NCBI GenBank assembly: GCA_025093985.1
Contig: JACAAK010000007.1
Coordinates: 1,054,001 to 1,118,000 of the forward strand
Source: Calvatia gigantea
Taxonomy: Eukaryota > Basidiomycota > Agaricomycetes > Agaricales > Lycoperdaceae
Direction: 5' to 3'
Length of the DNA stretch: 64,000 nucleotides
Made by a program: the position numbers and the translations under genes. Shown here piece after piece: positions 24,087-36,191 of the stretch. Under the pieces are notes generated by a model. The model saw only the letters and a program-made list of their open reading frames with translations, did no database searches and was not told where the DNA came from. Within the stretch, counting starts at the first letter, position 1. Each line of letters starts with the position of its first letter.

Positions 24087-25504
24087 TCAGCTACCATAAC
24101 CCGGTGAACCGAGAGGACGAGCGAAATTCACCTTTTCGGCGGTCCACAGTATTCGATAAGTCAAATGCAGGCACTTTAGATTCGGAAGTGAGGTGGCAAG
24201 GAGGTCGATATCATCAGGAGACAAACGCATGACGGATATTCTTAAGTATTCAAGCCCCTTGTCACAACGTGCGAGGCCGTTCAGGAGGGAGGATAGTTGG
24301 GAGTAGTCTAGGACGGAGGATTGTCCTGTCAGCGTGAGCTTCCTGAGGTGCGGAACGAAAGTGTGGATATGAGCGGTCAAACTTGTGAAAATGACGGCAT
24401 AATCCACTTCTAGGATAAGCTCCTTCAAGCTAGGCAGCTTTTGGAGGCAAAGGAGGTCGTATAGTCGGCGTATCGTCTCTTGAAGGCTCCATATGCTGAC
24501 GCAATCAACGGTTGGTCGTCGAATGACCAAACGTTCAAGGTTATAAATATTGTGCTGGAGGAACGTCACGAAGTGTATTGTGGGTATGAGAGTACTAAAG
24601 CCGATCTCTGCTCGCAGCTCGAGGGATCTGAGAAACGGAAGGGTTTGCAGCTTTTGGAATATTTTAGAGAGATTGAAGTCGATGACCTCAAAGGCGAGGG
24701 ACCGTAAGGTGGTCTGTAGGGAAGTGATGAGGTGAAGGAGAGCTTTGCGTATACGTCGCGCTTGCCGTGGTGAGGTCTCGAAACGTGAAGTGGTAATCCT
24801 GATAGTCAACGACGAGAGTTTGGACAGGAGCTTCGGGTTGAAGATATGGTAGATGGAGAGGAAGCTGGACAACGTCATATCAATCGTCAAGGCATGGAGC
24901 CTTGTCCCGACCCTCTTCAGGAGTTTCCGCAGAAATGTCACGAGAGATCGGGTGAGATATTGATCGTGGATGATGACGGTCATCTCCTGGAGATATGAAC
25001 AACGAGTAAGGGATTCCAAAGCTAGTCCAAGGAATTCCCGGATAGCGAGCCGGCGACGTTTGACCTCCACTGTGGTTTCGCCCTTGTCGTAGATCGCCTT
25101 GCCTCGAGAATTCACCCCAGGTAGGAATGTGGGCCGAACGTATAAACGGCGAACTCGTGCAGCGGTCTTTGGATGGCTGTTTGTAAGGGCTGTAAATCAG
25201 TGGAGATGGGTGTGAAAAACCAGACGTACGCCATTTGTTCGAAAGTCTTGAGCCCAGAACCGTTGTAATCCATCAACCGAACCTCTTCATATAGTTCATC
25301 CATTCCCAGCTCAAATAGGGCCCGGTTTACTCCAATCATCTTCCATACAAATCCGTGCGGAAGATATGAAAGCACCTCCAGCCACACCTCGATCGGCAAG
25401 TCTGGGACATTTAGTTTGTGCACGATTTTGCCTTGGAGTATGTCCTCCAGCTCTTCTTCGGTGACGAGAGGTGCATCTTCAACTGAAAGCTGGAGTGGTC
25501 GCAT
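24087..25504 (-). CDS. F-box protein
   Basis: Two exons separated by intron 25177-25229 (donor GTACGT) give exactly 455 codons (454 aa). Residues 35-80 carry an F-box (LPIEVWLEVLSYLP followed by NRALFELGMDELY), the Skp1-binding motif of SCF ubiquitin ligases. The VRRLYVRP stretch just after the intron and the later leucine-rich segments are typical of the large Agaricomycete F-box families. The C-terminal leucine-rich part would bind the unknown substrate. The gene appears intact. Confidence 0.85.
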
Positions 25505-26278
25505 GGTGAAGGACGGAAGACGACGGCGTTTGCGGTTCGGGGCGTGGCAGATTACCCTTGAATAGGTTATATGCTAGTCGCGGCTGTGCTAGTACAAATT
25601 GGGCGGTGAGCGTCTACTCCGCACGGTATCCTGTCATTTGTGCTAAGTAATTAATCAATCATGCTCTTTTGTATTCAACCCTACCTCCTAAGCCTCGATG
25701 TCCTGGCAACCTCTCAAGCACACGCCTCTCCAGCGTCTACGCTAAGCTACGGAGCCTTGCAGAATACGTCATTATCAGTACCCAGTTACGAGTGGAGCGA
25801 TGCAGGTGACCACTTGATCAAATTCAAAGCGGCGGGAGGAGGGATATCGTGGGCCAAAGAAAGAAAAAAAACCCACCCCGACGCGACGTTGTACTGGCTT
25901 ACCTTCGAGTCGATTATCTTATAAGTCACGGGGGAAGCAGAATCTGTTGAGAGAGCCGGATCCAAAGTTCTTGTGCTTGTGATGATAGAATTCACCAAGT
26001 TAGAAAGGCAGAATTGGCCGACAGGCAGGTAATGTGTAACCATGGTTGTGAGAGTATTTACCGTTTTGTGGCTATCCTCCCGGACTGCAACTGACGCTTC
26101 TTCTGGTGACTCCCTCAAACTTACACTAACTTCAAAAGCGAACTCAATAATCATTGGAGGTCGTAAACTACAAGACATCAGAAAACCTCTGATCCATTAC
26201 ATAAGAGTCATCGTTCTGGAACGTAGGGGAGGACAGGGGTAGAAAGGCTTCTGAGTGCATCGGTGATTGTAGGGGAAA
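25505..26278. other. no firm gene; weak open frames on both strands
   Basis: The plus strand has an open frame at 25661-25924 starting with a hydrophobic stretch, and the minus strand one at 25786-26178. They overlap, and neither shows a recognisable motif or fits a convincing intron chain. Confidence 0.35.
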
Positions 26279-27384
26279 CTAGGTTTTACCGTCAGTTCCT
26301 TCCGGGTTGTTAACCCCTCCCGGATATCTCTCGATATGTCGTATCTGCGGCGTGGTCATCTGTTTACTGTATTCATTGAAGTTACTCAGCACAAGGATGA
26401 GGTAAATTATCATTATCTTGAGGACGGCGGATATCACCACACCAAAGCCGAGTTCTGTCGAAGGCGTTACCGAAAAAGTGAAGTCCTGGGGAAGGTTGAC
26501 ATGGGACCTCCACATAATCCAGACGATGGCGAATACGAAGGTAAGGACAGACCTAGGAAATCAACAACCTACACCTTGCGCTTCAATCAGAAAATGGACA
26601 TCGACATACCAGCATAGCCATATCGCAGGAAGAGCCAAAATAATCCACACGTTCCAAAGGAATGTGCTACGATTTTGCACTTCCTGTAACAGGATTGGGC
26701 TTGTAAGGCTTGTCGTAGACACAGTCGTGGTGCATGTACCCACCTCTGCCCACATTAAGAATACATGCATGTTATGCAATCGCGAAAACTGGATGATATA
26801 ACGAGGCATGTATTAACTCCAGACCGCCAGAAGGAGCGACCAAAAAGTAAGGCTTCGTGTGATTGGGTTATTTGCAGCACTATCAATTTGGAGGAGCGTG
26901 AGGACTCCCTCGAATGTGATGGAAGTAGTCAGCGGAAAGTATTTTGGACTCGAGATGCTCAAAAATCCCTCACGGCACAAAAACAGCAGAAACGATGTTC
27001 GAAGTGGACCATACTCCCATAAAATCATTTATCAGCTTCTCCCATTCGCTCTTCAAGCTTCAGCTTTGGGTAGCCCGCAGAAGCCGGTACCAAGAGGTCA
27101 TAGCCAGATAGTGTTTGGCCATACCTAGGGAACTCAAAGCGAGTCACGAAAGTTGCAATCTCCTTTAGCGTCAAATTGGTCCCTTTTAAAACTTGAGCAA
27201 CCTTTGAGTGGTACAGGGAAGGCAGGCCTAGGTGGAAAGTTAGGTGTAGCCGGGAAATCCAAAGGTGTGCCAATGCGAAAACCCGCGCTGCAAACTCATC
27301 GACGTCGAAATGAATCTTCCTGCCATGGTCAACCTCCTCTGCTTCGTGGGGATACTCAACCGTCGTCATAAAGGCAGCAGCCAT
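26279..27384 (-). CDS. multipass membrane protein, probably damaged
   Basis: The minus strand codes for about six hydrophobic segments in order: TSFLLFLCREGFLSI, TFWSLLLAVW, MHVFLMWAEVGTCTTT, WIILALPAIWLCWYV, LTFVFAIVWIMW and ISAVLKIMIIYLILVL. The N-terminal 100 residues are soluble-looking. An in-frame TAA at about 26813-26815 separates LLLAVWS from the continuation YIIQFSRLHNMH. The only intron that would remove it is about 36 nt, shorter than any other here. The exon join near 27030-27110 could not be settled. I do not recognise the family. A pseudogene is the simplest reading. Confidence 0.5.
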
Positions 27385-28386
27385 TAGTAGCGTTTTCCGG
27401 GGAAATTAGTGGGAATAAAATTGTTGTTGAACACGCATGGAGCGTATTTATGGCCAATAACTCCTACCAATTACGGATGTGTAAATTTAGAAACCAAATG
27501 ATCGTTGTGGCACGGGTCACCACATATCTTTGTTGCCGCTGTCCGGGGCTTGTGCGACAAGGGTGGTAAGCCAGAAGGCACTAAGAAGGTATCGTAGTAA
27601 GCTGTGAAGTATTAGAAGACGTCGCACCAAGCGGCCCATGAGGCTTTGAGGCATTGGAAGACGTTATAGGTGAGCGCGCTGAACCATATAATCCCCTAGA
27701 TATCCCTAAGATCACTTCATTTAGCGAACGCGATGCGGCATGGTCTACGCCACTAATTTTCTTTCCAGTTTCCCAGTCCCAGAGTAGAATTTACCCTTCC
27801 GGGGACGAGATCCCATCCGCCACTGACATCATAGGTCATCCTGTTAATTGATTGAAATCATTCCACTAGTCGTTTGATATTAGTTTCCTGCCCCCCCCCC
27901 CCAAGAACATCACATCATGGGCGACAGGTCTATGTAGCCTCGGCCAAGGAGCAGAACTCGATTGCGAATCCTACCGATGGGGTTTTCTGATGTGAGAGGA
28001 TAATGAATGTCGTAGATCGAAGGATCTAAAATAAGAAGTAAATCTCAGTCTTCGTAGAGAACGAAACTGAGGTGTACATCCTACTTGGTAGCGAAAATAA
28101 CCTGCGATTATGTATGGAAAGTGATGCCGCAAACATAGTCAACGGAAATGGTAAACAATCAGTCAATTGTCCGAACTTAGTCCATAGGGCCATTTCTACA
28201 ACATTTTCCACCCGAATTCGCGGTCGAAAGTCTACACAAACACTTGGAAGCTATCTTATGTTTGTTTATATTGGTTGATCAGAGTCGGGGACAGGCGCTC
28301 CACCACTACGGTGACATAAGTATGTAACAATTGGCACTGTTCGTCGTTGGTCATGAATCCTTTCAGTGTTCCGCCCATCGTCCACA
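27385..28386. other. intergenic with dispersed repeat copy
   Basis: No gene was recognised. There is a C homopolymer at about 27892-27902 and a minus-strand copy of a dispersed repeat at 27989-28204. Confidence 0.5.
27989..28204 (-). repeat. dispersed repeat, copy 1
   Basis: This 216-bp segment matches, in reverse, 30345-30503 over its first 160 bp and 39341-39420 over its last 80 bp. The shared core reads TCGTTCTCTACGAAGACTGA. It is therefore a dispersed element with partial copies flanking the transposon region, probably a transposon or LTR remnant. Confidence 0.75.
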
Positions 28387-28965
28387 ATGACCGACCAGAT
28401 GACAATGCAAACGACTCATCCGCGGGGGCCGTCGTCTCTCGACTCCCCGACTCCTCCCCGCTCACCTCCCCAGCCAACTTTTCAGGGCCAAATTCTCCGT
28501 TCTTCCTTTCCAGTTTACAGCAGTAACAACAGCCGCAATTGGTACATGGACTGACGACCAAACAGCCCTCATCCTCGATATTCGCCCCCATGTTGTTTAT
28601 GCAGCCGCACGCTTGCCTCGCGCTGCCTCCCTCTCTGTCCCTTCCACCCTTCTCAAGCGGCCTCTCTTCTCCCTTCGTCGTCTTGCTGACATGCTGCCTT
28701 CTGCCAATGCACGTGCCCGTTTCGCTGCGTAGCGTTCCGCCTCGCGCATCCTGATTTATGATGCACACTCGCTGACCATCCTAGAGTCCTCAAATATCTA
28801 CTGTCTTCTTCGTGAATTCAAGGTCGAAGGATTCGAGGGCGAACTTGCCTGGCTCAAGGGTGGCTTTCAGGCAGTATGGCGCGAGAGGCGTGATAATATC
28901 CATACCCACCCACCTACCCCCGATGCCGAAAATGATGACGATGGTGATGACACTTGGGTAAGCTC
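28387..28965 (+). pseudogene. rhodanese / dual-specificity phosphatase gene, broken
   Basis: The start (MTDQMTMQ...) leads into a Pro/Ser-rich leader. A frameshift near 28490-28530 is needed to continue into a rhodanese-like domain: LILDIRPHVVY, LPRAASLSVPSTLLKRPLFS, RILIYDAHS, then GELAWLKGGFQAVWRERRD. An in-frame TAG at 28730-28732 sits where Trp would be expected (RFAA-stop-RSAS). In fungi this domain usually stands in front of a tyrosine or dual-specificity phosphatase domain; no phosphatase part follows. The gene is inactive and truncated. Confidence 0.7.
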
Positions 28966-29059
28966 GCCGTTTATTACAGTGGACGAGGGATCAGGCACGG
29001 GGTTACGCAAACACAGTGGCTGCACCAAAAATAGTGAGCGCTGGCGAAAAGCAGAGGAC

Positions 29060-29730
29060 TAGAGAAGTGAGGGTCAAATGTTATGTTTGTGGAAACAGCT
29101 TCACCACAAGCTCCAACTTGCTAAGTGAGAGGGCTCAACCATAGCTCGCTAATCGCTGCGGTCAGGGCACTCTCAATCACACTTGGGGCTGGATCTAGTT
29201 TATTTGTCGCTGGCCTGGATGTGGTAAAACGTTTGCGACATCACATGTCTGCGAGCGACACGGGCTACGACATGCCAAAGATGGACTTTTCGGTTGCGAC
29301 GGATGCGGCAAGCAATTTGTCGACATGGACGCTCTGGACCGACACTAGTGGGTGAATTTACTTCTACACGCAATGCACTTCGTTCTGATGATGATGGTTT
29401 TTAGTGCGATCAGAAGGTGGCGCGGATTGCCTAGAGTCGCAAGAGCTAGGCTGGTTTGTGGACGGGCTTGAGAATGAGAGGTCTGAGAATGAAAACGGGG
29501 ACACGGGCAAAGTCTCAGTCGGCAACGGCACGGACGTAGCCAAGGTTGAGGAAGAAGATGAGAAGGAAGCTTCCACGTCTAGTATTCCCCCCAGCCCCCT
29601 TCCGGACGATCGGAAAGGCGATTCCCGGACAAACTCCCCTGAGTGGATACGAAAGATCCTCGAGCCCCCTTGGTCACGAAAGACACCCAAACTACAGCGC
29701 AATCACCCGAGCAGCCCGATACGTCTGTAA
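29060..29730 (+). pseudogene. C2H2 zinc-finger protein relic
   Basis: Three finger-like units are visible: CYVCGNSFTTSSNL (its His pair is lost), CRWPGCGKTF with H..H in ERHGLRH, and CDGCGKQF with a His in DRH. A stop and intron-like gaps interrupt them. An acidic Ser-rich open frame follows to 29730. It is probably the remains of a transcription-factor gene. A degraded second copy of the 3' part lies at 38342-38822. Confidence 0.6.
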
Positions 29731-29820
29731 ACCAGGTCCACGAAATTTCCCCGCAAACCCTCATGAAAACAGGCCAACTCAAGTCTCCTGCTGTTGGTGA
29801 TCGTGCGCCCTTCACGCTAA

Positions 29821-30339
29821 AATCACGTATGACTTATCTTGGGTATTTTGAACTCGAGAACTGATGGACTTGTTAAGGCCACATAACCGGATACATTGTA
29901 ACAATGTCTGCCGAACAGCAGGAGGCTTTTGGCATAGAGATGGCTCAGAGGCGAGTTCGAGAACGGAATGCACGCAGAGCGGCAGCGGCACTGGGTACCA
30001 GTCAAACCTGAGCCACCCAATACATATTTCGATTTAAGGTTGTGACGGAAGAGGCAACCGTCCTGGACATCGTCGTCGCCAGAGTCTGACCGCCGACATT
30101 TGGTAGTACTTGAGGTTCACCACTTATGTTTAAGAGGCTGCCTGGAAGCTAGTGTTGTTGGCAGATGCTTGCCGTTTTGCCGTGCCAGGTGGCAGAACTG
30201 GCAACTGCCGGCAGATGGCAAATGCTCGTGGGCAGAAGGTGGCAGAATGATGGGTTAAGGGACCAAAACCCAGAGGCTAAATGCACAAAAACAAAGTTTT
30301 TTCGGACTTCGTTTGCAAAGATGGTAGAAAGACGGCCCT
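29821..30339. repeat. duplicated segment X, copy A
   Basis: It is nearly identical to 38823-39340, with a handful of base differences. It contains a 34-codon frame starting at 29904 (MSAEQQEAF) whose Gln codon is TAG in copy B, so it is unlikely to be a conserved gene. It ends with a cluster of TGGCA/GGCAGA motifs (30160-30250). Confidence 0.85.
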
Positions 30340-30344
30340 CTCTG

Positions 30345-30503
30345 TTGTAGAAATGGCCCTATGGACTAAGTTCGGACAATTGACTGATTGTTTACCATTT
30401 CCGTTGACTATGTTTGCGGCATCACTTTCCATACATAATCGCAGGTTATTTTCGCTACCAAGTAGGATGTACACCTCAGTTTCGTTCTCTACGAAGACTG
30501 AGG
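30345..30503 (+). repeat. dispersed repeat, copy 2 (partial)
   Basis: Reverse-complement match to 28042-28204. It stops after the ACTGAG motif, where the presumed Helitron sequence begins. Confidence 0.7.
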
Positions 30504-31087
30504 TGAGTAATCTAGTATCATTATAGAGGGGGATGATGGTGTGTTTGGGGTCCTTGCTTACAAATTTTAGTCAGCATTGGTAATCCTGTGCTACTTTTGC
30601 ACAGCCTTAGTCAGAATTGGTCAGCTTTGACTAAGCAAAAGTTGTTCCCTTCTACTCCTTCAAACGTTTTCGCATCAAACACTGCCACCGCATCAAACAC
30701 TGCCACCTCAGTGCTTTGGGAGACTAACACTCAGTCCATGACAATATTCAACACTCCACCTGGTGTAAAAATTATAAAACATCCCTGGAATGACAGAGAA
30801 TGACTCAGACTACAGTCTTTATATAATTTCCTTAGTCAGACAACAGTCCATACTAAAAAAATGAGTCAATACTGAATAAATGACTCAATGGCTGTTTCTA
30901 TGACTCACTACTCACTAATGCTGTGAATCTAGCTTATGGTGGGTGTAGTTCAACAAAACTTTACTCATTACCACTACATTCTTGGCTCTTATACTGCTTC
31001 TATACCTATATCCTATCTATAAATTGGCTTAAAATGTGAGTTATCTATGATTTGAAATATTCTTTCTGTTACTAACTTATTACTTAG

Positions 31088-32273
31088 GGATCCACCACCA
31101 CCACCACCATCTCCACCCACTACTCCTGAGAGGACCCGCCAAGAAGTCAGGGCAGAAGAGTGTTTACAACGTCTTCAAATGACAGACCCAGATGATCATC
31201 GTGACAGAGCTATCTCAGCTGTCCCTGCACCAATACTTCATGGTGCTAGATTAGCAGCTATGATTCCACAAACCATAATTCCTGAAGACTTGGATCGTCC
31301 CTTGATAAGCAGACTACCCTTGGGTCTTCCACAAATTCCACAAACTATTGTACCAAGAACTACAGTACCACTACCACAAGTTCCTTTGGGTATTGTACAA
31401 CCTACTACAGGTTCATCAAATACAACAAGGCCAACTACTGGATTTAATCCTCCACCAGTCTTAAATCCTCCACCAGTCCTAAACCTTCCACCAGTCTTAA
31501 ACCCTCTACCAATCCTAAACATACCTCAGACTATCATTCCAGCAGATTTGGATAGGCCTCTGCCAAATCAAATTGCTCACTTCAGGAACCTGTTACAAAA
31601 CATTCCTGCTGTTCCAATTATAGGAAGAGGTAGAGGCAGGGGTGGAAATGTAGTATTGAATACTCCAGATGAAAATGCTCAAAGAGCCAGAATAGCAGCA
31701 CTTGAACAACATCTTAGAGATGACCAAGAAAGAATTAGACAACAAGAAGAAGCATTGGCTTTACAGAGACAAAGACTTTTAGCTGAACAACAACAGCAAG
31801 AGGAAATGAGGAGGAGAGATGAAGAGTTAAGGTTGGCTGAAGAACAGGAGCAGTTGAGGAGAGCTAGAGAAGAGGAGGAAAGAGAAGCTAGAGATAGGGA
31901 GGAACAGGAGAGAAGAATTAGGGAAGAAGAAGAAAGGTTAACTCAGGAAATAGGAATTAGGACCCAAGGAGCTATACAGCTACAAAGGGAACTAAGAGAG
32001 GATGAGGATAGAGCTGCTGGGGAAAATAGGGAACAAGAGTTGCAGAGGTTATTACAACAGTGGAGAGAAGAACATCAAGCAGATATGGCAGAGGATGAAG
32101 ATGATCATTTCTTTGACCAAGATGATGACCTTGATGAACTGGAGCTAGCAGCTTTAGCCATGCTTCAACAAGCTCAAGCCCAGGCCCCTGCTATACCACC
32201 ACACCTAGGAAATGCATTGGATATGGGTGATATTAGAAATACAGTAAGGGACAAAACCGTTCCAATGTTTTGA
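31088..32273 (+). CDS. Helitron protein, N-terminal coiled-coil part
   Basis: An exon probably opens after the acceptor at about 31087. The first in-frame ATG is at 31179. The frame has a proline-rich stretch with repeated PPVLNPPP units, a Gly-Arg patch (GRGRGRGG) and about 130 residues of Arg/Glu/Gln-rich coiled coil, then an acidic DDEDD-type tail. The stop at 32271-32273 is created by read-through into the mariner terminal repeat. The original frame resumes at 36432 (EDHNPNDEPPPP), reaching the Helitron signature NLGSMNVECP. It is a broken transposon gene. Confidence 0.7.
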
Positions 32274-32290
32274 ACTTTTCAGAAGATCAG

Positions 32291-35290
32291 AAATCCAACA
32301 TATAGTGCCCTGGCTGGAGTGGGGAACACCGCGTTTTTCGTTGAAGGGGTAGGCGTAGGCAACAGTAGACCTGTTGGCAGCCAACGGACTGGGAGAATGC
32401 AAGTCATGAGTAGTAATATAGGCAGTGCGTAGTAAAACAGCGTCGATCGTTGGTCAAGCTCTGCCAGCATTTGCCACCCCTGGCAATTGCCATTCTGCCA
32501 TTCTGCCACGGTCACTACTGGAAGCCCATAATCGGTTTTCCGTACCAGGCCTCGAGATGTGGAAACAGCGTTTATAGGTTCGGCTGGGTGTCGTGAGCCC
32601 GGTTGTATCGGAATGGTTCATGTAATAGCCTAGGACCTGAATCTGAACGCGTGTCTGGCTGGGGGTGTCCGTTTGGCCTACTAGGTTGAGGCCTTCGGCA
32701 CAGACATTAGCTTCTGTCCTTTTAGTTACTTTCATATTCAAATATTCAGAACTAATGCATCCCAGAACTCAAAAATTACACCTTGTGTCATACACTATCT
32801 ACCAAACCCAAGTTTTACATATATGTCTCTGTTTGCACTTTTAGGGTATCAGGTATTCTATCTTTACAGGGTTCATGGCTGTATTTATTTTGGTTTTTAA
32901 TCTATTTTATTAGTGTCTTAGTACGCGAATGCTGACCAGCTGCCTCGACGAAATCTCGGAGGACATCTGCCAATCAGGTGCGACGATCTAACCACTCTAT
33001 CTACCCTGAGGGACTCGGGGCTCACTTCCGGTCACTTGAATCTTTTGCGGTGGCTTGTATGACAAGGCACGTCTTTCCATCCCAATGTCAGAAAAATCGT
33101 ATCCAACCCGCCATCGCACAACAAATCCCTACGAATCTCTCTTTGGATACTCACGGGGAGTCCGTAAAGGACCGTTCATCTTCATCTCCGGCACGACATC
33201 GGTCTCGATATCCGAACCGTCCTCGGAGCTTTCGAGGCCAATAGTCCTCTACCCAGACTCTGCCTACGACCAAGCCCTCCACATCTTTCGTACCATAATC
33301 GAGTCCGTTGAATGCCTCGGTGGAAAACGAGAAGATATTAGCCGTGTGAGGATGTTCGTACGTGATGATACCGACAGTGGTCTTGTCGGGGAGGCACTGA
33401 GGGATTCCTTGGGCGACGTCGCACCCGCTGCTACCATGATTATCGGTGCCGGATTTGTGAATCCACAGATGAAGGTAGAAATTGAGGCAGACGCCGTTGT
33501 ATTGTGACAAAGAAAGGACTAGGTTGGGGCTTTGTTTCTATTGCACTCAATTATTCTAACGTCCTCCACAGTGCTAACTATACGGCAGTTGCGTATGAGG
33601 GGAGCAGCCCGTACGGGATTCATGTGTACGGGCGGAGCCATCACATTTATGCTCAACAATAGAACTATGACGAGCGATAACTGCGAAAAGCACAAGCAGT
33701 TGGTCCGTCCCATTCCCTGGCAATAAATAACACTTCGGAAAAGTGGCAATTGGGGGATATGAGCGGGCGTTTGTGTGAAGGCCTTTGCCCATTACAAGCT
33801 CCAAGAGCATTTGATGACAATATCAACTGTTCAATGCTGTGACGAAACAGGGGGGATTAGTGAGGTATTCGCCTCGGAGAGGCGCTTACACTGTATCCCT
33901 TGGACCAGCGGCAGCGTCCGTGCCATTCATTAATTGGAGGTGGACTCGGGAAAGTTAAGATGAGTTTTATGTACCTCGTGGACATTCCCAAGGAATGTGT
34001 ATCACTGGACTCTTAAGCATCATCCAGAGCTCCAAAAGCCCACGACCCAAACCAAGAGGATGAGCAGCCTCCCCCCTTGCTCTCGGCTTCTCTTCGTGCT
34101 TGAGGCACCTGTACCGTTTTATTCGACATTAACAAGTACGGGACTGCTTCATTCCGAAGTTCCCTATTATCCACTAATCTTCTTTGGGGTATCCGGCGCA
34201 GCCTCAAGCAAGCGCCAGTATCGGTCCTAGATCTCATATCATCTAAGTAAAATAATTCCTCAAGGCACATTAATTTTTCGTTGCCGGAGGCGCAATTCCC
34301 AATGTTCGGCTGTTCGTGGACGCCTTCCCGACCTGTCGGGAGCGCAATCCAGCATCTACATTTGCAGATATTACAGTGCGTAACCTAAAAATGTACATCA
34401 TAGGGCTTATTTAACAGACCAAAAAAAATCCAAGAGTTCAGACCTCAGATCCAATTCTGATCCCTCAGCATCTAAACTTGTGCTCCTAAATATTAACTTC
34501 CGCAACTCTACCAGGCCTCTCCGCATCAATGAACGGCGACCCTCCCTCTTGAACGTCCCGTCCGATCCATACTATCACCAGCACCTTCCTTCAACAATAG
34601 CACGCAGAATCCAGCAACGACGAATGTGGCCCCGGATGTGTAGACGGGTACGGCTCTACTGATTGTGAGGAGAATGCCACCCAATAGTGGCGCAATCATT
34701 CCTCCACTGAATTTGAGGGGTAATTAGAATATGTATATCGCAAGGGGAAAGGGGGTGGAGCGCACATTCGGGATAGAGCCGAGGCGATACCGCATGCTGA
34801 TCCTCGGACTAGAATAACAATCAACAATTCGCCAGGACTTTGTAGGTGGCGGAGCCGGGACGCACCTTTAGTTTCGAAAATCTCAGGAGTCCATCCGTAT
34901 AACACAGCCCACATCGTCTATTCACCTCGTCGTTAGAGTGCCGTAATGGTTTTCAAGGACAGAAAGGAGACGAACTGTTGCACTTAGACTAATCCCAATG
35001 GTACTCATCCTCACGGCCCACGTAGATTCCACCATAATAAATACCACGCAGAATGCGGCTGTCGTAAATGTACTGGCAGCTAAGGACCGGCGTCTACCGA
35101 GAGAAGATTCGATGAGCCACGCTCCGAGCTGTTCAACAAGGAGAAAGGATGAGTGGGTCAGTTTGTGCACGTACATAAACGGAAAGAGGGATGAGACGCA
35201 CAATTGCACCAGGCGTTCCACCAATAGTAAAAATCATCACATCCCATAAATTCTGTTCTAGTGTCTTAGACCCCAGATTACCCGCCGTAT
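32291..35290. repeat. duplicated segment Y, copy A
   Basis: About 99.6% identical to 40096-43094 by eye (roughly ten substitutions and one indel). It holds an inverted TGGCA-motif cluster at 32450-32512, a RidA gene and the 3' part of an MFS gene. Copy B is the native context, because there the MFS reading frame continues across the right boundary. Confidence 0.9.
33085..33507 (+). CDS. RidA / YjgF / UK114 family protein, copy A
   Basis: A single exon encodes 140 aa, the normal size. RidA proteins deaminate reactive enamine/imine intermediates of amino-acid metabolism. Family features are GPFIFISGTTS, YDQALHIFRTIIESVE and the C-terminal PQMKVEIEADAVV. The start at 33085 (MSEKSYPT) is the first ATG in the frame. 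It lies convergent with the MFS 3' end. It differs from copy B by an Arg/Cys change in MFVRDD and a few other bases. Confidence 0.85.
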   Translation: MSEKSYPTRHRTTNPYESLFGYSRGVRKGPFIFISGTTSVSISEPSSELSRPIVLYPDSAYDQALHIFRTIIESVECLGGKREDISRVRMFVRDDTDSGLVGEALRDSLGDVAPAATMIIGAGFVNPQMKVEIEADAVVL

Positions 35291-35293
35291 TCG

Positions 35294-36191
35294 CTCCAAA
35301 CATAGATCAACACTTTCCAAATCTGTTGGTGGCCGCCCATCTAAACTTTCTCCCTCTGATATCCACTATTCTGTTCGCCTCATCACCTCTCGCAAGGCTG
35401 ACAATGCCTCCCAAGTCACCAAATCACTTCAAAATGTTATTGCCCAGCCTGTATCCACCAAAACAGTGTGCAGGGCACTCAGAGGAGCTGGAATGAAGGC
35501 TGTAGTCAAGCGGAAACGACCTAAACTTACTGCTGTCCATAGGAGGAAAAGGTTGGAGTGGGCAGAAGCACATGTTAACTGGACCCTGGAGGACTGGAAG
35601 AGGGTTATTTGGACAGATGAGTCCAAAATCAATCGGTTTGGATCAGATGGAAGGGTTTGGGTATGGAAAAAGGCAGGAGAGGGGCTGAATGATAGATTGG
35701 TTGAGGGAACAGTCAAGTTTGGTGGAGGAAATGTGATGATCTGGGGTTGTATGCTGTGGGATGGAGTGGGGTTTGCCACTAAAATTGAAGGGAAGATGGA
35801 TGCTGACCTTTATGTTCAAATTTTGGGGGATGAACTAAAGAGGAGCATCAGGTGGTATGGGAAGAATGAGGAGGATATGGTCTTCCAACAGGACAATGAC
35901 CCCAAACACAAGAGCAAAAAGGCTACAAACTGGCTAGATGAGTCTGAATTGGAGGTTATGGTATGGCCCCCACAGTCTCCAGACCTTAATCCCATTGAAC
36001 ATCTCTGGACTCACCTCAAGAATAAGCTGGGAGAGTATGATACTCCTCCTGATAGCATGAATACCCTATGGGAGAGGATACAAAAGGAGTGGGATGACAT
36101 AGAACCAGAAGTGTGTCAGAATCTGATAGAGAGTATGCCTAGGAGGGTCCAGGCAGTTTTACAGGCCAAGGGAGCTTATACCAGGTACTAG
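35294..36191 (+). pseudogene. Tc1/mariner transposase, N-terminally truncated
   Basis: The frame is open for 298 codons but enters without a start or the first helix-turn-helix. The catalytic DD34E triad is complete: WTDESK, QQDNDPKH and NPIEHLW, with 34 residues between the second Asp and the Glu. GGRPSKLSPSDI belongs to the second DNA-binding helix region. The 5' edge abuts segment Y directly, so transcription from the original promoter is lost. Confidence 0.85.

Noticed and set aside
32454..32741. Minus-strand open frame in segment Y (repeated at 40336-40545)
   Set aside because: It does not stay intact between the two nearly identical copies and shows no known motif; presence in both is explained by the duplication.
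32930..33010. Possible tRNA on the minus strand (AGATAGAGTGGTTAGATC resembles a D-arm)
   Set aside because: No matching T-arm with a TTCRA loop, and acceptor ends do not pair. The same sequence recurs in copy B simply because of the duplication.
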